A DNA stretch of 61,742 bases from an uncultured Oscillospiraceae bacterium (lineage in GTDB: Bacteria > Bacillota > Clostridia > Oscillospirales > Ruminococcaceae): contig CASFKY010000055.1 in assembly GCA_949295465.1 (NCBI GenBank), forward strand, positions 1-61,742, written 5' to 3'. A model generated the notes under the pieces. The model saw only the letters and a program-made list of their open reading frames with translations, was not told the DNA's origin and searched no databases. This document shows positions 60,848-61,742 of this stretch, in pieces (position 1 is the stretch's first letter; each line of letters opens with the position of its first letter). Both the position numbers and the translations under genes were made by a program.

Positions 60848-61742
60848 TTATTTTCTGTCCCGATACATTTCGGCGTAATATTTCTGGTAGTCGCCGCTGG
60901 TCACATGGTCCATCCACTCCTGGTGCTGCAAATACCAGTCGATGGTCAGCACGATGCCCTTCTCAAAGGGCGTCTCCGGGTACCAGCCCAACTCCGTGCG
61001 GATCTTGGTGGGGTCGATGCCGTACCGCCGGTCATGACCCAGCCGGTCCGCCACATGGGTGATCAGCGCCTCGCTGATCCCCTCATCCTTCAGCCGGTCG
61101 TGCAGCTGGGCAATGATGGTCTTGACGATGAAGATGTTGGGCCGCTCGTTGTGGCCGCCCACATTGTACACCTCGCCGTCCCGGCCACCGTTGGCCACCA
61201 TGTCGATGGCCTTGCAGTGGTCCTCCACATACAGCCAGTCCCGCACCTGCATCCCGTCGCCGTACACCGGCAGGCTCTTGTGGTTCTTCACATTGTTGAT
61301 CATCAGGGGAATGAGCTTCTCCGGGAACTGATAGGGCCCGTAGTTGTTGGAGCAGCGGGTGATGTTGATGGGCATACCGTAAGTGTCGTGGAAGGCTTTC
61401 ACAAACAGGTCCGCGCTGGCCTTGCTGCTGGAATAGGGGCTGTGGGGGCACAGCGGTGTGGTCTCCATGAAATACCCCTCGGCGCCCAGCGCACCGTACA
61501 CCTCGTCGGTGGACACCTGAAGATACTTCTTGCCCTGCTTCCAGGTCTTGGCCTCGGGGTCGTACCAGGCGTTCTTGGCGCATTGCAGCAGGTTCACCGT
61601 GCCCAGCACATTGCTCTCCACAAAGATCTCGGGGTTGGAGATGCTGCGGTCCACATGGCTCTCCGCCGCGAAATTGATCACATAGTCAAAATCGTACTCC
61701 TCAAACAGGCGGCTCACCAGGGCCTTGTCGCAGATGTCCCCC
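60848..61742 (-). CDS. rmlB: dTDP-glucose 4,6-dehydratase (runs off right edge)
   Basis: A short-chain dehydrogenase-type enzyme, missing only its N-terminus at the window edge. FAAESHVDRS, STDEVYG, catalytic YSSSKASAD, and RCSNNYGPYQFPEKLIPL identify RmlB. It converts dTDP-glucose to the 4-keto-6-deoxy sugar for dTDP-rhamnose synthesis. A GTG at 61717 is an internal valine, since coding continues upstream to the edge. It lies upstream of the PBP junction. Confidence 0.95.
   Translation of the reverse strand, partial: GDICDKALVSRLFEEYDFDYVINFAAESHVDRSISNPEIFVESNVLGTVNLLQCAKNAWYDPEAKTWKQGKKYLQVSTDEVYGALGAEGYFMETTPLCPHSPYSSSKASADLFVKAFHDTYGMPINITRCSNNYGPYQFPEKLIPLMINNVKNHKSLPVYGDGMQVRDWLYVEDHCKAIDMVANGGRDGEVYNVGGHNERPNIFIVKTIIAQLHDRLKDEGISEALITHVADRLGHDRRYGIDPTKIRTELGWYPETPFEKGIVLTIDWYLQHQEWMDHVTSGDYQKYYAEMYRDRK

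Overview
The window is GC-rich, gene-dense chromosomal DNA from what looks like an anaerobic Bacillota, most likely a Clostridia/Oscillospirales-type gut bacterium (inference). The supports are a T-box leader, a tepA-ftsK/spoIIIE gene pair as in Bacillus, Rex, desulfoferrodoxin, an EFR1-type flavodoxin-ferredoxin, consensus sigma-A promoters (TTGACA-17-TATAAT), strong Shine-Dalgarno sites, and occasional GTG/TTG starts. No phage, insertion sequence, transposase or CRISPR array is visible; this is mostly core and housekeeping sequence broken into small, locally regulated modules.

Layout. 1-2.4 kb: one-carbon/methionine operon metF, stand-alone methionine-synthase activation domain, metH (runs off the left edge). 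2.5-9.1 kb: MBL-fold protein, YgiQ radical SAM protein, FtsK/SpoIIIE translocase and TepA, all on the minus strand. 9.3-10.3 kb: rex and tRNA-Leu(CAG). 10.4-18.5 kb: ferredoxin/4Fe-4S membrane protein/ArsR operon, MarR-MATE operon, flavin-split-barrel protein, LysR with divergent azlCD, tRNA-Gly(TCC), a lipoprotein, a DUF1622 protein and desulfoferrodoxin. 18.5-26.1 kb: YitT protein, an unknown membrane protein, CstA, an XRE regulator, GlyA, and a MarR/YczE-like pair. 26.2-31.3 kb: EFR1 protein and a MarR-controlled heterodimeric ABC exporter. 31.4-35.2 kb: LysR, a macro-domain protein, a vWA protein, an acetyltransferase and a second flavin-split-barrel protein. 35.3-39.7 kb: a three-gene ABC-2 exporter divergent from a two-component system. 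39.8-43.4 kb: a permease under a T-box leader, a DUF3089 lipoprotein, tRNA-Pro(TGG) and tRNA-Tyr(GTA). 43.4-54.6 kb: LysR/YeiH/flavoprotein, a zinc dehydrogenase, a HAD phosphatase, a DUF1538 membrane protein with a double P-II-like protein, PPK2, DUF1836, DegV, and a PC4-like/HD pair. 54.7-60.8 kb: a cell-division and wall run on the minus strand (PBP, ftsW, murA, ftsZ, coiled-coil protein) whose PBP gene lacks its 5' part. 60.8 kb to the right edge: rmlB, partial.

Functional themes are local transcriptional control, where almost every transporter sits beside its own MarR, LysR, ArsR or two-component regulator and several have readable operators; anaerobic redox handling; and septal wall synthesis. 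The candidates most worth follow-up are the T-box-controlled permease, probably leucine-responsive; the DUF1538/P-II-like pair; the macro-domain/vWA pair with a hairpin over the vWA ribosome binding site; the thioredoxin-reductase-like protein without its CxxC; and the abrupt junction that cuts the PBP gene.
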